DNA of 64,000 nt from Nematostella vectensis (GCF_932526225.1 NC_064046.1:15761408-15825407); one strand, 5' to 3'. Positions 14,401 to 26,141 are shown, counted from the first letter of the stretch. Made by a program: numbers and translations. The notes: generated from the letters alone by a model not told the origin.

Positions 14401-17400
14401 TGCCCGCAACGAAAGACTAACGTGGCATTGCTGAAGCGAATTGTAATGAAAATTACTTTTAATACTAATGGTATCGTAAACTATCCCAAGCAAAGTCACC
14501 ATCGGACTGTAGGTTACATTCGGGAAAAGCTTCAGGGTTACATTCGGGAATTTGTTTTACGAGTGTAACCTCCAAAAGGTTACAATCGATAATTTTTTTT
14601 CCAAATGTAAATTCCAAATAGTAACATTAGAAAAAATAAAACAGTATACTCGGAAAAAAAGGTATATCAATCTATCGAGCGCTATGCTCTATGTTAGAAT
14701 CTACTTAATGAAGTTATCCAAGGAATCTAGTTAGTTCTTGTGTTCATAAAATATGTACAGGATCCTGAACAAAGCATGAGCACATCAAAGATGCTGAGAG
14801 TACATAAAAATGTCCCTATACCTTCTTTTTATGTCATGACACACCAAGAACAGTATAATTAAGTATCGATATTTAAAAAAAAATAAAGAAAAAAAAATTA
14901 GGCTATCAGCGGGAATCGAACCCGGGTCGCTGCGTTAGTAGTCAAGTGCCCGCAACGAAAGACTAATGTGGCATTGCTGAAGGAAATTGTAATGAAAATT
15001 ACTTTTAATACTATTGGTATCGTAAACTATCCAAGCAAAGTCACCATCGGACTGGAGGTTACATTCGGGAAAAGCTTTAGGGTTACATTCGGGAATTTGT
15101 TTTACGAGTGTATCCTCCAAAAGGTTAGAATAGATAATTTTTTTCCGAATGTAAATTCCAAAAAGTAACACTAGGAAAAATAAAACAGTATACTCGGAAA
15201 AAAAGGTATATCAATCTATCGAGCGCTATGCTCTATGTTAGAATCTACTTAATGAAGTTATCCAAGGAATCTAGTTAGTTCTTGTGTGCATAAAATATGT
15301 ACAGGATCCTGAACAAAGCATGAGCACATCAAAGATGCTGAGAGTACATAAAAATGTCCCTATACCTTCTTTTTATGTCATGACACACCAAGAACAGTAT
15401 AATTAAGTATCGATATTTAAAAAAAAAATAAAGAAAAAAAAATAGGCTATCAGCGGGAATCGAACCCGGGTCGCTGCGTTAATAGTCAAGTGCCCGCAAC
15501 GAAAGACTAACGTGGCATTGCTGAAGGGAATTGTAATGAAAATTACTTTTAATACTATTGGTATTGTAAACTATCCCAAGCAAAGTCACCATCGGACTGG
15601 AGGTTACATTCGGGAAAAGCTTCAAGGTTACATTCGGGAATTTGTTTTACGAGTGTATCCTCCAAAAGGTTACAATCGATAATTTTTTTCCGAATGTAAA
15701 TTCCAAAAAGTAACATTAGGAAAAATAAAACAGTATACTCGGAAAAAAAGGTATATAAATCTATCGAGCGCTATGCTCTATGTTAGAATCTACTTAATGA
15801 AGTTATCCAAGGAATCTAGTTAGTTCTTGTGTGCATAAAATATGTACAGGATCCTGAACAAAGAATGAGCACATCAAAGATGCTGAGAGTACATAAAAAT
15901 GTCCCTATACCTTCTTTTTATGTCATGACACACCAAGAGCAGTATAATTAAGTATCGATATTTTAAAAAAAAAATAAAGAAAAAAAAATATGCTATCAGC
16001 GGGAATCGAACCCGGGTCGCTGCGTTAGTAGTCAAGTGCCCGCAACGAAAGACTAACGTGGCATTGCTGAAGCGAATTGTAATGAAAATTACTTTTGATA
16101 CTAATGGTATCGTAAACTATCCCAAGCAAAGTCACCATCGGACTGTAGGTTACATTCGGGAAAAGCTTCAGGGTTACATTCGGGAATTTGTTTTACGAGT
16201 GTAACCTCCAAAAGGTTACAATCGATAATTTTTTTCCCGATTGTAAATTCCAAATAGTAACATTAGGAAAAATAAAACAGTATACTCGGAAAAAAAGGTA
16301 TATCAATCTATCGAGCGCTATGCTCTATGTTAGAATCTACTTAATGAAGTTATCCAAGGAATCTAGTTAGTTCTTGTGTTCATAAAATATGTACAGGATC
16401 CTGAACAAAGCATGAGCACATCAAAGATGCTGAGAGTACATAAAAATGTCCCTATACCTTCTTTTTATGTCATGACACACCAAGAACAGTATAATTAAGT
16501 ATCGATATTTAAAAAAAAATAAAGAAAAAAAAAATAGGCTATCAGCGGGAATCGAACCCGGGTCGCTGCGTTAGTAGTCAAGTGCCCGCAACGAAAGACT
16601 AATGTGGCATTGCTGAAGGAAATTGTAATGAAAATTACTTTTAATACTATTGGTATCGTAAACTATCCAAGCAAAGTCACCATCGGACTGGAGGTTACAT
16701 TCGGGAAAAGCTTTAGGGTTACATTCGGGAATTTGTTTTACGAGTGTATCCTCCAAAAGGTTAGAATAGATAATTTTTTTCCGAATGTAAATTCCAAAAA
16801 GTAACATTAGGAAAAATAAAACAGTATACTCGGAAAAAAAGGTATATCAATCTATCGAGCGCTATGCTCTATGTTAGAATCTACTTAATGAAGTTATCCA
16901 AGGAATCTAGTTAGTTCTTGTGTGCATAAAATATGTACAGGATCCTGAACAAAGCATGAGCACATCAAAGATGCTGAGAGTACATAAAAATGTCCCTATA
17001 CCTTCTTTTTATGTCATGACACACCAAGAACAGTATAATTAAGTATCGATATTTAAAAAAAAAAATAAAGAAAAAAAATATGCTATCAGCGGGAATCGAA
17101 CCAGGGTCGCTGCGTTAGTAGTCAAGTGCCCGCAACGAAAGACTAACGTGGCATTGCTGAAGCGAATTGTAATGAAAATTACTTTTAATACTAATGGTAT
17201 CGTAAACTATCCCAAGCAAAGTCACCATCGGACTGTAGGTTACATTCGGGAAAAGCTTCAGGGTTACATTCGGGAATTTTTTTTTCGAGTGTAACCTCCA
17301 AAAGGTTACAATCGATAATTTTTTTTCCGAATGTAAATTCCAAATAGTAACATTAGGAAAAATAAAACAGTATACTCGGAAAAAAAGGTATATCAATCTA

Positions 17401-19100
17401 TCGAGCGCTATGCTCTATGTTAGAATCTACTTAATGAAGTTATCCAAGGAATCTAGTTAGTTCTTGTGTGCATAAAATATGTACAGGATCCTGAACAAAG
17501 CATGAGCACATCAAAGATGCTGAGAGTACATAAAAATGTCCCTATACCTTCTTTTTATGTCATGACACACCAAGAACAGTATAATTAAGTATCGATATTT
17601 AAAAAAAAAATAAAGAAAAAAAAATAGGCTATCAGCGAGAATCGAACCCGGGTCGCTGCGTTAGTAGTCAAGTGCCCGCAACGAAAGACTAACGTGGCAT
17701 TGCTGAAGGGAATTTAAACGAAAATTACTTTTAATACTATTGGTATCGTAAACTATCCCAAGCAAAGTCACCATCGGACTGGAGGTTACATTCGGGAAAA
17801 GCTTCAGGGTTACATTCGGAAATTTGTTTTACGAGAGTAACCTCCAAATGGTTACAATCGATAATTTTTTTTCCGAATGTAAATTCCAAATAGTAACATT
17901 AGGAAAAATAAAACAGTATACTCGGAAAAAAAGGTATATTAATCTATCGAGCGCTATGCTCTATGTTAGAATCTACTTAATCAAGTTATCCAAGGAATCT
18001 AGTTAGTTCTTGTGTGCATAAAATATGTACAGGATCCTGAACAAAGCATGAGCACATCAAAGATGCTGAGAGTACATAAAAATGTCCCTATACCTTCTTT
18101 TTATGTCATGACACACCAAGAACAGTATAATTAAGTATCGATATTTAAAAAAAAAATAAAGAAAAAAAAATAGGCTATCAGCGAGAATCGAACCCGGGTC
18201 GCTGCGTTAGTAGTCAAGTGCCCGCAACGAAAGACTAACGTGGCATTGCTGAAGGGAATTGTAACGAAAGTTACTTTTAATACTATTGGTATCGTAAACT
18301 ATCCCAAGCAAAGTCACCATCGGACTGGAGGTTACATTCGGGAAAAGCTTCAGGGTTACATTCGGAAATTTGTTTTACGAGAGTAACCTCCAAAAGGTTA
18401 CAATCGATAATTTTTTTTCCGAATGTAAATTCCAAAAAGTAACATTAGGAAAAATAAAACAGTATACTCGAAAAAAAAGGTATATCAATCTATCGAGCGT
18501 TATGCTCTATGTTAGAATCTACTTAATCAAGTTATCCAAGGAATCTAGTTAGTTCTTGTGTGCATAAAATATGTACAGGATCCTGAACAAAGCATGAGCA
18601 CATCAAAGATGCTGAAAGTACATAAAAATTTTCCTATACCTTCTTTTAATGTCATGACACACCAAGAACAGTATAATTAAGTATCGATATTTAAAAAATA
18701 AAAAATAAAGAAAAAAAAAGGCTATCAGCGGGAATCGAACCCGGGTAGCTGCGTTAGTAGTCAAGTGCCCGCAACGAAAGACTAACGTGGCATTGCTGAA
18801 GGGAATTGTAATGAAAATTACTTTTAATACTATTGGTATCGTAAACTATCCCAAGCAAAGTCACCATCGGACTGGAGGTTACATTCGGGAAAAGCTTCAG
18901 GGTTACATTCGGGAATTTGTTTTACGAGTTTAACCTCTAAAAGGTTACAATCGATAATTTTTTTTCCGAATGTAAATTCCAAAAAGTAACATTAGGAAAA
19001 ATTAAACAGTATACTCGGAAAAAAAGGTATATCAATCTATCGAGCGCTATGCTCTATGTTAGAATCTACTTAATGAAGTTATCCAAGGAATCTAGTTAGT
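11456..19100. repeat. Array block III: mixed zone of diverged monomer types (14 monomers)
   Basis: Monomers start at 11456, 12003, 12549, 13095, 13643, 14190, 14736, 15280, 15825, 16372, 16916, 17462, 18008 and 18554. D-like units (GAAGCGAATTG or GAAGCAAATTG with GACTGTAGG) are at 11456, 14190, 15825 and 16916. B-like units (GTATCCTCC with GGTTAGAA) are at 12003, 13095, 14736 and 16372. C-like units with the AAAAAATAAAAAATAAAG tract are at 13643 and 18554. The D-B pairs at 14190 and 15825 are three units apart. The run 17462, 18008, 18554 has the same variant order as 31126, 31673, 32219 in block IV (GAATTTAAAC, then GTAACGAAA, then the TTTTAATGTC unit), so this zone shares ancestry with the higher-order repeat although its order is broken. 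Confidence 0.75.
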
Positions 19101-22100
19101 TCTTGTGTGCATAAAATATGTACAGGATCCTGATTAAAGCATGAGCACATCAAAGATGCTGAGAGTACATAAATATGTCCCTATACCTTCTTTTTATGTC
19201 ATGACACACCAAGAACAGTATAATTAAGTATCGATATTAAAAAAAAAAAAAATAAAGAAACAAAAATATGCTATCAGCGGGAATCGAACCCGGGTCGCTG
19301 CGTTAGTAGTCAAGTGCCCGCAACAAAAGACTAACGTGGCATTGCTGAAGGGAATTGTAATGAAAATTACTTTTAATACTATTGGTATCGTAAACTATCC
19401 CAAGCAAAGTCACCATCGGACTGGAGGTTACATTCGGGAAAAGCTTCAGGGTTACATTCGGGAATTTGTTTTACGAGTGTAACATCCAAAAGGTTACAAT
19501 CGATAAATTTTTTTCCGAATGTAAATTCCAAAATGTAACATTAGGAAAAAAAACAGTATACTCGGAAAAAAAGGTATATCAATCTATTGAGCGCTATGCT
19601 CTATGTTAGAATCTACTTAATCAAGTTATTCAAGGAATCTAGTTAGTTCTTGTGTGCATAAAATATGTACAGGATCCTGAACAAAGCATGAGCACATCAA
19701 AGATGCTGAGAGTACATAAAAATGTCCCTATACCTTCTTTTTATGTCATGACACCCCAAGAACAGTATAATTAAGTATTGATATTTAAAAAAAAAAATAA
19801 AGAAAAAAAAATAGGCTATCAGCGGGAATCGAACCCGGGTGGCTGCATTAGTAGTCAAGTGCCCGCAACGAAAGACTAACGTGGCATTGCTGAAGGGAAT
19901 TGTAATGAAAATTACTATTAATACTATTGTTATCGTAAACTATCCCAAGCAAAGTCACCATCGGACTGGAGGTTACATTCGGGAAAAGCTTCAGGGTTAC
20001 ATTCGGGAATTTGTTTTACGAGTGTAACCTCCAAAAGGTTACAATCGATAAATTTTTTTCCGAATGTAAATTCCAAAATGTAACATTAGGAAAAAAAACA
20101 GTATACTCGGAAAAAAAGGTATATCAATCTATTGAGCGCTATGCTCTATGTTAGAATCTACTTAATCAAGTTATTCAAGGAATCTAGTTAGTTCTTGTGT
20201 GCATAAAATATGTACAGGATCCTGAACAAAGCATGAGCACATCAAAGATGCTGAGAGTACATAAAAATGTCCCTATACCTTCTTTTTATGTCATGACACC
20301 CCAAGAACAGTATAATTAAGTATTGATATTTAAAAAAAAAAATAAAGAAAAAAAATAGGCTATCAGCGGGAATCGAACCCGGGTGGCTGCATTAGTAGTC
20401 AAGTGCCCGCAACGAAAGACTAACGTGGCATTGCTGAAGGGAATTGTAATGAAAATTACTATTAATACTATTGTTATCGTAAACTATCCCAAGCAAAGTC
20501 ACCATCGGACTGGAGGTTACATTCGGGAAAAGCTTCAGGTTTACATTCGGGAAATTGTTTTACGAGTGTAACCTCCAAAAGGTTACAATCGATAATTATT
20601 GTTCCGAATGTAAATTCCAAAAAGTACCATTAGGAAAAATAAAACAGTATACTCGGAAAAAAAGGTATATCAATCTATCGAGCGCTATGCTCTATGTTAG
20701 AATCTACTTAATGAAGTTATCCAAGGAATCTAGTTAGTTCTTGTGTGCATAAAATATGTACAGGACCCTGAACAAAGCATGAGCACATCAAAGATGCTGA
20801 GAGTACATAAAAATGTCCCTATACCTTCTTTTTATGTCATGACACCCCAAGAACAGTATAATTAAGTATTGATATTTAAAAAAAAAAAAAAGAAAAAAAA
20901 ATAGGCTATCAGCGGGAATCGAACCCGGGTGGCTGCATTAGTAGTCAAGTGCCCGCAACGAAAGACTAACGTGGCATTGCTGAAGGGAATTGTAATGAAA
21001 ATTACTATTAATACTATTGTTATCGTAAACTATCCCAAGCAAAGTCACCATCGGACTGGAGGTTACATTCGGGAAAAGCTTCAGGGTTACATTCGGGAAT
21101 TTGTTTTACGAGTGTAACCTCCAAAAGGTTACAATCGATAATTATTTTTCCGAATGTAAAATCCAAAAAGTACCATTAGGAAAAATAAAACAGTATACTC
21201 GGAAAAAAAGGTATATCAATCTATCGAGCGCTATGCTCTATGTTAGAATCTACTTAATGAAGTTATCCAAGGAATCTAGTTAGTTCTTGTGTGCATAAAA
21301 TATGTACAGGACCCTGAACAAAGCATGAGCACATCAAAGATGCTGAGAGTACATAAAAATGTCCCTATACCTTCTTTTTATGTCATGACACACCAAGAAC
21401 AGTATAAGTAAGTATCGATATTTAAAAAAAAAATAAAGAAAAAAAAATAGGCTATCAGCGAGAATCGAACCCGGGTCGCTGCGTTAGTAGTCAAGTGCCC
21501 GCAACGAAAGACTAACGTAGCATTGCTGAAGGGAATTGTAATGAAAATTACTTTTAATACTATTGGTATCGTAAACTATCCCAAGCAAAGTCACCATCGG
21601 ACTGGAGGTTACATTCGGGAAAAGCTTCAGGGTTACATTCGGGAATTTGTTTTAAGAGAGTAACCTCTAAAAGGTTACAATCGATAATTTTTTTTCCGAA
21701 TGTAAATTCCAAAAAGTAACATTATGAAAAATAAAACAGTATACTCGGAAAAAAAGGTATATCAATCTATCGAGCATTATGCTCTATGTTAGAATCTACT
21801 TAATCAAGTTATCCAAGGAATCTAGTTAGTTCTTGTGTGCATAAAATATGTACAGGATCCTGAACAAAGCATGAGCACATCAAAGATGCTGAGAGTACAT
21901 AAAAATGTCCCTATACCTTCTTTTTATGTCATGACACACCAAGAACAGTATAATTAAGTATTGATATTTAAAAAAAAAATAAAGAAAAAAAAATAGGCTA
22001 TCAGCGAGAATCGAACCCGGGTCGCTGCGTTAGTAGTCAAGTGCCCGCAACGAAAGACTAACGTAGCATTGCTGAAGGGAATTGTAATGAAAATTACTTT

Positions 22101-22629
22101 TAATACTATTGGTATCGTAAACTATCCCAAGCAAAGTCACCATCGGACTGGAGGTTACATTCGGGAAAAGCTTCAGGGTTACATTCGGGAATTTGTTTTA
22201 CGAGTGTAACCTCCAAAAGGTTACAATCGATAATTTTTTTTCCGAATGTAAATTCCAAAAAGTAACATTAGGAAAAATAAAACAGTATACTCGGAAAAAA
22301 AGGTATATCAATCTATTGAGCGTTATGCTCTATGTGAGAATCTACTTAATCAAGTTATCCAAGGAATCTAGTTAGTTCTTGTGTGCATAAAATATGTACA
22401 GGATCCTGAACAAAGCATGAGCACATCAAAGATGCTGAGAGTACATAAAAATGTCCCTATACCTTCTTTTTATGTCATGACACACCAAGAACAGTAGAAT
22501 TAAGTATCGATATTTAAAAAAAAAATAAAGAAAAAAAAATAGGCTATCAGCGAGAATCGAACCCGGGTAGCTGCGTTAGTAGTCAAGTGCCCGCAACGAA
22601 AGACTAACGTGGCATTGCTAAAGGGAATT

Positions 22630-22643
22630 GTAATGAAAATTAC
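22630..22643 (+). repeat. Small hairpin GTAAT-GAAA-ATTAC (example copy)
   Basis: Five base pairs close a GAAA loop. In a + strand RNA this would be a GNRA-type tetraloop. Most monomers have it. Variants include GTAACGAAAATTAC, GTAATAAAAATTAC and GTAACGAACATTAC, which change one pair or the loop. It lies between the tRNA-like segment and the subrepeat cluster. The short stem makes function doubtful. Confidence 0.4.
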
Positions 22644-25600
22644 TTTTAATACTATTGGTATCGTAAACTATCCCAAGCAAAGTCACCATCGGACTGGAGG
22701 TTACATTCGGGAAAAGCTTCAGGGTTACATTCGGGAATTTGTTTTACGAGTGTAACCTCCAAAAGGTTACAATCGATAATTTTTTTTCCGAATGTAAATT
22801 CCAAAAAGTAACATTAGGAAAACTAAAACAGTATACTCGGAAAAAAAAGGTATATCAATCTATCGAGCGCTATGCTCTATGTTAGAATCTACTTAATCAA
22901 GTTATCCAAGGAATCTAGTTAGTTCTTGTGTGCATAAAATACGTACAGGATCCTGAACAAAGCATGAGCACATCAAAGATGCTGAGAGTACATAAAAATG
23001 TCCCTATACCTTCTTTTTATGTCATGACACACCCAGAACAGTATAATTAAGTATCGATATTTAAAAAAAAAATAAAGAAAAAAATAGGCTATCAGCGGGA
23101 ATCGAACCCGGGTCGCTGCGTTAGTAGTCAAGTGCCCGCAACGAAAGACTAACGTGGCATTGCTGAAGAGAATTTTAATGAAAATTACTTTTAATACTAA
23201 TAGTATCGTAAACTATCCCAAGCAAAGTAACCATCGGACTGGAGGTTACATTCGGGAAAAGCTTCAGGGTTACATTCGGGAATTTGTTTTACGAGTGTAA
23301 CCTCCAAAAGGTTACAATCGATAATTTTTTTTCCGAATGTAAATTCCAAAAAGTAACATTAGAAAAAATAAAACAGTATACTCGCAAAAAAAGGTATATC
23401 AATCTATCGAGCGCTATGCTCTATGTTAGAATCTACTTAATCAAGTTATTCAAGGAATCTAGTTAGTTCTTGTGTGCATAAAATATGTACAGGATCCTGA
23501 ACAAAGCATGAGCACATCAAAGATGCTGAGAGTACATAAAAATGTCCCTATACCTTCTTTTTATGTCATGACACACCAAGAACAATATAATTAAGTATTG
23601 ATATTTAAAAAAAAAAAAATAAAGAAAAAAAAATAGGCTATCAGCGGGAATCGAACCCGGGTGGCTGCATTAGTAGTCAAGTGCCCGCAACGAAAGACTA
23701 ACGTGGCATTGCTGAAGGGAATTGTAATAAAAATTACTATTAATACTATTGTTATCGTAAACTATCCCAAGCAAAGTCACCATCGGACTGGAGGTTACAT
23801 TCGGGAAAAGCTTCAGGGTTACATTCGGAAATTTGTTTTACGAGTGTAACCTCCAAAAGGTTACAATCGATAATTATTTTTCCGAATGTAAATTCCAAAA
23901 AGTACCATTAGGAAAAATAAAACAGTATACTCGGAAAAAAAGGTATATAAATCTATCGAGCGCTATGCTCTATGTTAGAATCTACTTAATCAAGTTATCC
24001 AAGGAATCTAGTTAGTTCTTGTGTGCATAAAATATGTACAGGATCCTGAACAAAGCATGAGCACATCAAAGATGCTGAGAGTACATAAAAATGTCCCTAT
24101 ACCTTCTTTTTATGTCATGACACACCAAGAACAGTATAATTAAGTATTGATATTTAAAAAAAAAAATAAAGAAAAAAAATAAGCTATCAGCGGGAATCGA
24201 ACCCGGGTGGCTGCATTAGTAGTCAAGTGCCCGAAACGAAAGACTAACGTGGCATTGCTGAAGGGAATTGTAATGAAAATTACTATTAATACTATTGTTA
24301 TCGTAAACTATCCCAAGCAAAGTCACCATCGGACTGGAGGTTACATTGGGGAAAAGCTTCAGCTTTACATTCGGGAATTTGTTTTACGAGTGTAACCTCC
24401 AAAAGGTTACAATCGATAATTATTTTTCCGAATGTAAATTACAAAAAGTACCATTAGGAAAAATAAAACAGTATACTCGGAAAAAAAGGTATATCAATCT
24501 ATCGAGCGCTATGCTCTATGTTAGAATCTACTTAATGAAGTTATCCAAGGAATCTAGTTAGTTCTTGTGTGCATAAAATATGTACAGGATCCTGAACAAA
24601 GCATGAGCACATCAAAGATGCTGAGAGTACATAAAAATGTCCCTATACCTTCTTTTTATGTCATGACACACCAAGAACAGTAAAATTAAGTATCGATATT
24701 AAAAAAAAAAATAAAGAAAAAAAAAATAGGCTATCAGCGAGAATCGAACCCGGGTCGCTGCGTTAGTAGTCAAGTGCCCGCAACGAAAGACTAACGTGGC
24801 ATTGCTGAAGGGAATTGTAATGAAAATTACTATTAATACTATTGTTATCGTAAACTATCCCAAGCAAAGTCACCATCGGACTGGAGGTTACATTCGGGAA
24901 AAGCTTCAGGGTTACATTCGGGAATTTGTTTTACGAGTGTAACCTCCAAAAGGTTACAATCGATAATTTTTTTTCCGAATGTAAATTCCAAAAAGTAACA
25001 TTAGGAAAAATAAAACAGTATACTCGGAAAAAAAGATATATCAATCTATTGAGCGTTATGCTCTATGTTAGAATCTACTTAATCAAGTTATCCAAGGAAT
25101 CTAGTTAGTTCTTGTGTGCATAAAATATGTACAGGATCCTGAACAAAGCATGAGCACATCAAAGATGCTGAGAGTACATAAAAATGTCCCTATACCTTCT
25201 TTTTATGTCATGACACACCAAGAACAGTAGAATTAAGTATCGATATTTAAAAAAAAAATAAAGAAAAAAAAATAGGCTATCAGCGGGAATCGAACCCGGG
25301 TAGCTGCGTTAGTAGTCAAGTGCCCGCAACGAATAACTAACGTGGCATTGCTAAAGGGAATTGTAATGAAAATTACTTTTAATACTATTGGTATCGTAAA
25401 CTATCCCAAGCAAAGTCACCATCGGACTGGAGGTTACATTCGGGAAAAGCTTCAGGGTTACATTCGGGAATTTGTTTTACGAGTGTAACCTCCAAAAGGT
25501 TACAATCGATAATTTTTTTTCCGAATGTAAATTCCAAAAAGTAACATTAGGAAAACTAAAACAGTATACTCGGAAAAAAAGGTATATCAATCTATCGAGC

Positions 25601-25751
25601 GCTATGCTCTATGTTAGAATCTACTTAATCAAGTTATCCAAGGAATCTAGTTAGTTCTTGTGTGCATAAAATATGTACAGGATCCTGAACAAAGCATGAG
25701 CACATCAAAGATGCTGAGAGTACATAAAAATGTCCCTATACCTTCTTTTTA

Positions 25752-25761
25752 TGTCATGACA
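25752..25761. repeat. Perfect 10-bp palindrome TGTCATGACA
   Basis: The sequence equals its own reverse complement and lies in nearly every monomer between the TTCTTTTTA stretch and the A-tract. I saw it changed at about 59095 (TGTCGTGACA). A two-fold symmetric site of this size suits a dimeric DNA-binding protein, but no factor can be named from sequence alone. Confidence 0.6.
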
Positions 25762-25794
25762 CACCCAGAACAGTATAATTAAGTATCGATATTT

Positions 25795-25817
25795 AAAAAA
25801 AAAATAAAGAAAAAAAA
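25795..25817 (-). terminator. A-tract read as T-run on the minus strand: Pol III terminator candidate
   Basis: On the + strand the tract is A10, T, AAA, G, A8, ending two bases before the tRNA-like segment. On the minus strand it gives T8 (25810-25817) immediately after the tRNA-like 3' end and T10 further on (25795-25804). Four or more T residues just downstream is the known Pol III termination signal, so orientation and spacing fit a transcription unit. The tract varies most between units: interrupted forms AAAAAATAAAAAATAAAG and AAAAAATATAAAATAAAG mark particular monomer types, a C is inserted near the end (AAAGAAACAAAAA) in others, and the unit at 61732 has an unbroken A23. It could equally be an old retroposon A-tail or plain AT-rich spacer. 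Confidence 0.5.
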
Positions 25818-25830
25818 TAGGCTATCAGCG

Positions 25831-25841
25831 GGAATCGAACC
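25831..25841 (-). promoter_or_regulatory. Pol III B box (GGTTCGATTCC)
   Basis: The minus strand reads GGTTCGATTCC, a perfect match to the eukaryotic tRNA-gene B box GGTTCGANTCC, the TFIIIC binding site. It is the best conserved part of the tRNA-like segment. Many units keep it exactly. Units with GCGAGAATCG on the + strand change its last base (for example around 3460, 18185 and 31850). More damaging forms are at the units starting 29487, 32766 and 49705 (two changes), 13643, 28940, 38779 and 57359. Binding of TFIIIC is known for this motif; binding here is inferred. Confidence 0.72.
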
Positions 25842-25851
25842 CGGGTCGCTG

Positions 25852-25887
25852 CGTTAGTAGTCAAGTGCCCGCAACGAAAGACTAACG
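25852..25887. repeat. 7-bp inverted repeat inside the tRNA-like segment
   Basis: CGTTAGT (25852-25858) and ACTAACG (25881-25887) are perfect reverse complements separated by 22 bp. The pairing competes with the CGTTGCG/CGCAGCG stem, so both cannot form at once. Units with GGTGGCTGCATTAG lose one pair in the left arm, and units with GACTAATGTGG lose one in the right arm. I did not see the two changes combined in one unit, so there is no covariation in favour of this stem. Confidence 0.55.
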
Positions 25888-25973
25888 TGGCATTGCTGAA
25901 GAGAATTTTAATGAAAATTACTTTTAATACTAATAGTATCGTAAACTATCCCAAGCAAAGTCACCATCGGACT

Positions 25974-26038
25974 GGAGGTTACATTCGGGAAAAGCTTCAG
26001 GGTTACATTCGGGAATTTGTTTTACGAGTGTAACCTCC
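25974..26038. repeat. 10-bp inverted repeat, 45-bp spacer
   Basis: GGAGGTTACA (25974-25983) and TGTAACCTCC (26029-26038) are exact reverse complements. The spacer holds both direct copies of the 15-bp subrepeat and the HindIII site. Most units keep both arms. B-type units read GTATCCTCC and some others read GAGTAACCTCC or GTTTAACC, which weakens the stem, and D-type units read GACTGTAGG in the left arm. The structure could extrude as a cruciform or fold in RNA of either strand. Confidence 0.75.
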
Positions 26039-26100
26039 AAAAGGTTACAATCGATAATTTTTTTTCCGAATGTAAATTCCAAAAAGTAACATTAGGAAAA
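25977..26100. repeat. Cluster of ~15-bp subrepeats within the monomer
   Basis: Two exact direct copies of GGTTACATTCGGGAA lie at 25977-25991 and 26001-26015, 24 bp apart. A third, degenerate copy, GGTTACAATCGATAA, is at 26043-26057. An inverted copy, TTCCGAATGTAA, is at 26064-26075; its CCGAATGTAA pairs exactly with TTACATTCGG of either direct copy. A fifth relic, GTAACATTAGGAAAA, is at 26086-26100. The cluster suggests that the monomer grew partly by duplication and inversion of a short element, or that it is an array of protein-binding sites. I recognise no known binding motif in it. Confidence 0.7.
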
Positions 26101-26141
26101 ATAAAACAGTATACTCGCAAAAAAAGGTATATCAATCTATC

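Larger units (their letters stand above)
25820..25892 (-). pseudogene. tRNA-like element with intact Pol III B box (one per monomer)
   Basis: On the minus strand this 73-nt segment ends like a tRNA gene: a T-arm with a 7-nt TTCGATT loop on a CGGG/CCCG stem (25829-25843), then TGATAGCC as an acceptor-like 3' end. GACTACTAA resembles an anticodon loop, but no five-pair anticodon stem forms around it and the first seven bases (TGCCACG) do not pair with the acceptor-like end. Other pairings are possible: CGTTGCG/CGCAGCG (25847-25853 with 25870-25876, one G-T pair) and TCAGC/GCTGA (25825-25829 with 25895-25899) closing the whole. I see no clean A box; the nearest candidate is TAGTCTTTCGT at 25874-25884. 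This is best read as a decayed tRNA gene or tRNA-derived SINE head captured by the satellite and amplified with it. A working tRNA is unlikely. The same segment occurs in every unit, with variants. Confidence 0.7.

Noticed and set aside
19839-20027. A 62-codon open frame (MAALVV start) that runs through the tRNA-like segment in one monomer family.
   Set aside because: It appears only where GTGGCTGC is followed by ATTAG; the reading is an antisense passage through a tRNA-like sequence and has no family resemblance.
25795-25817. AATAAA in the A-tract as a polyadenylation signal, or the tract as the A-tail of a retroposon on the + strand.
   Set aside because: AATAAA arises readily in such a tract, no gene lies upstream, and no target-site duplication or retroposon body was recognised. 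The orientation to the tRNA-like segment fits a T-run terminator better, though an old tail cannot be excluded.
25820-25892. A functional tRNA gene.
   Set aside because: The T-arm and B box are good, but the acceptor stem does not pair, no proper anticodon stem surrounds GACTACTAA, and the A box is not recognisable. Called tRNA-like only.
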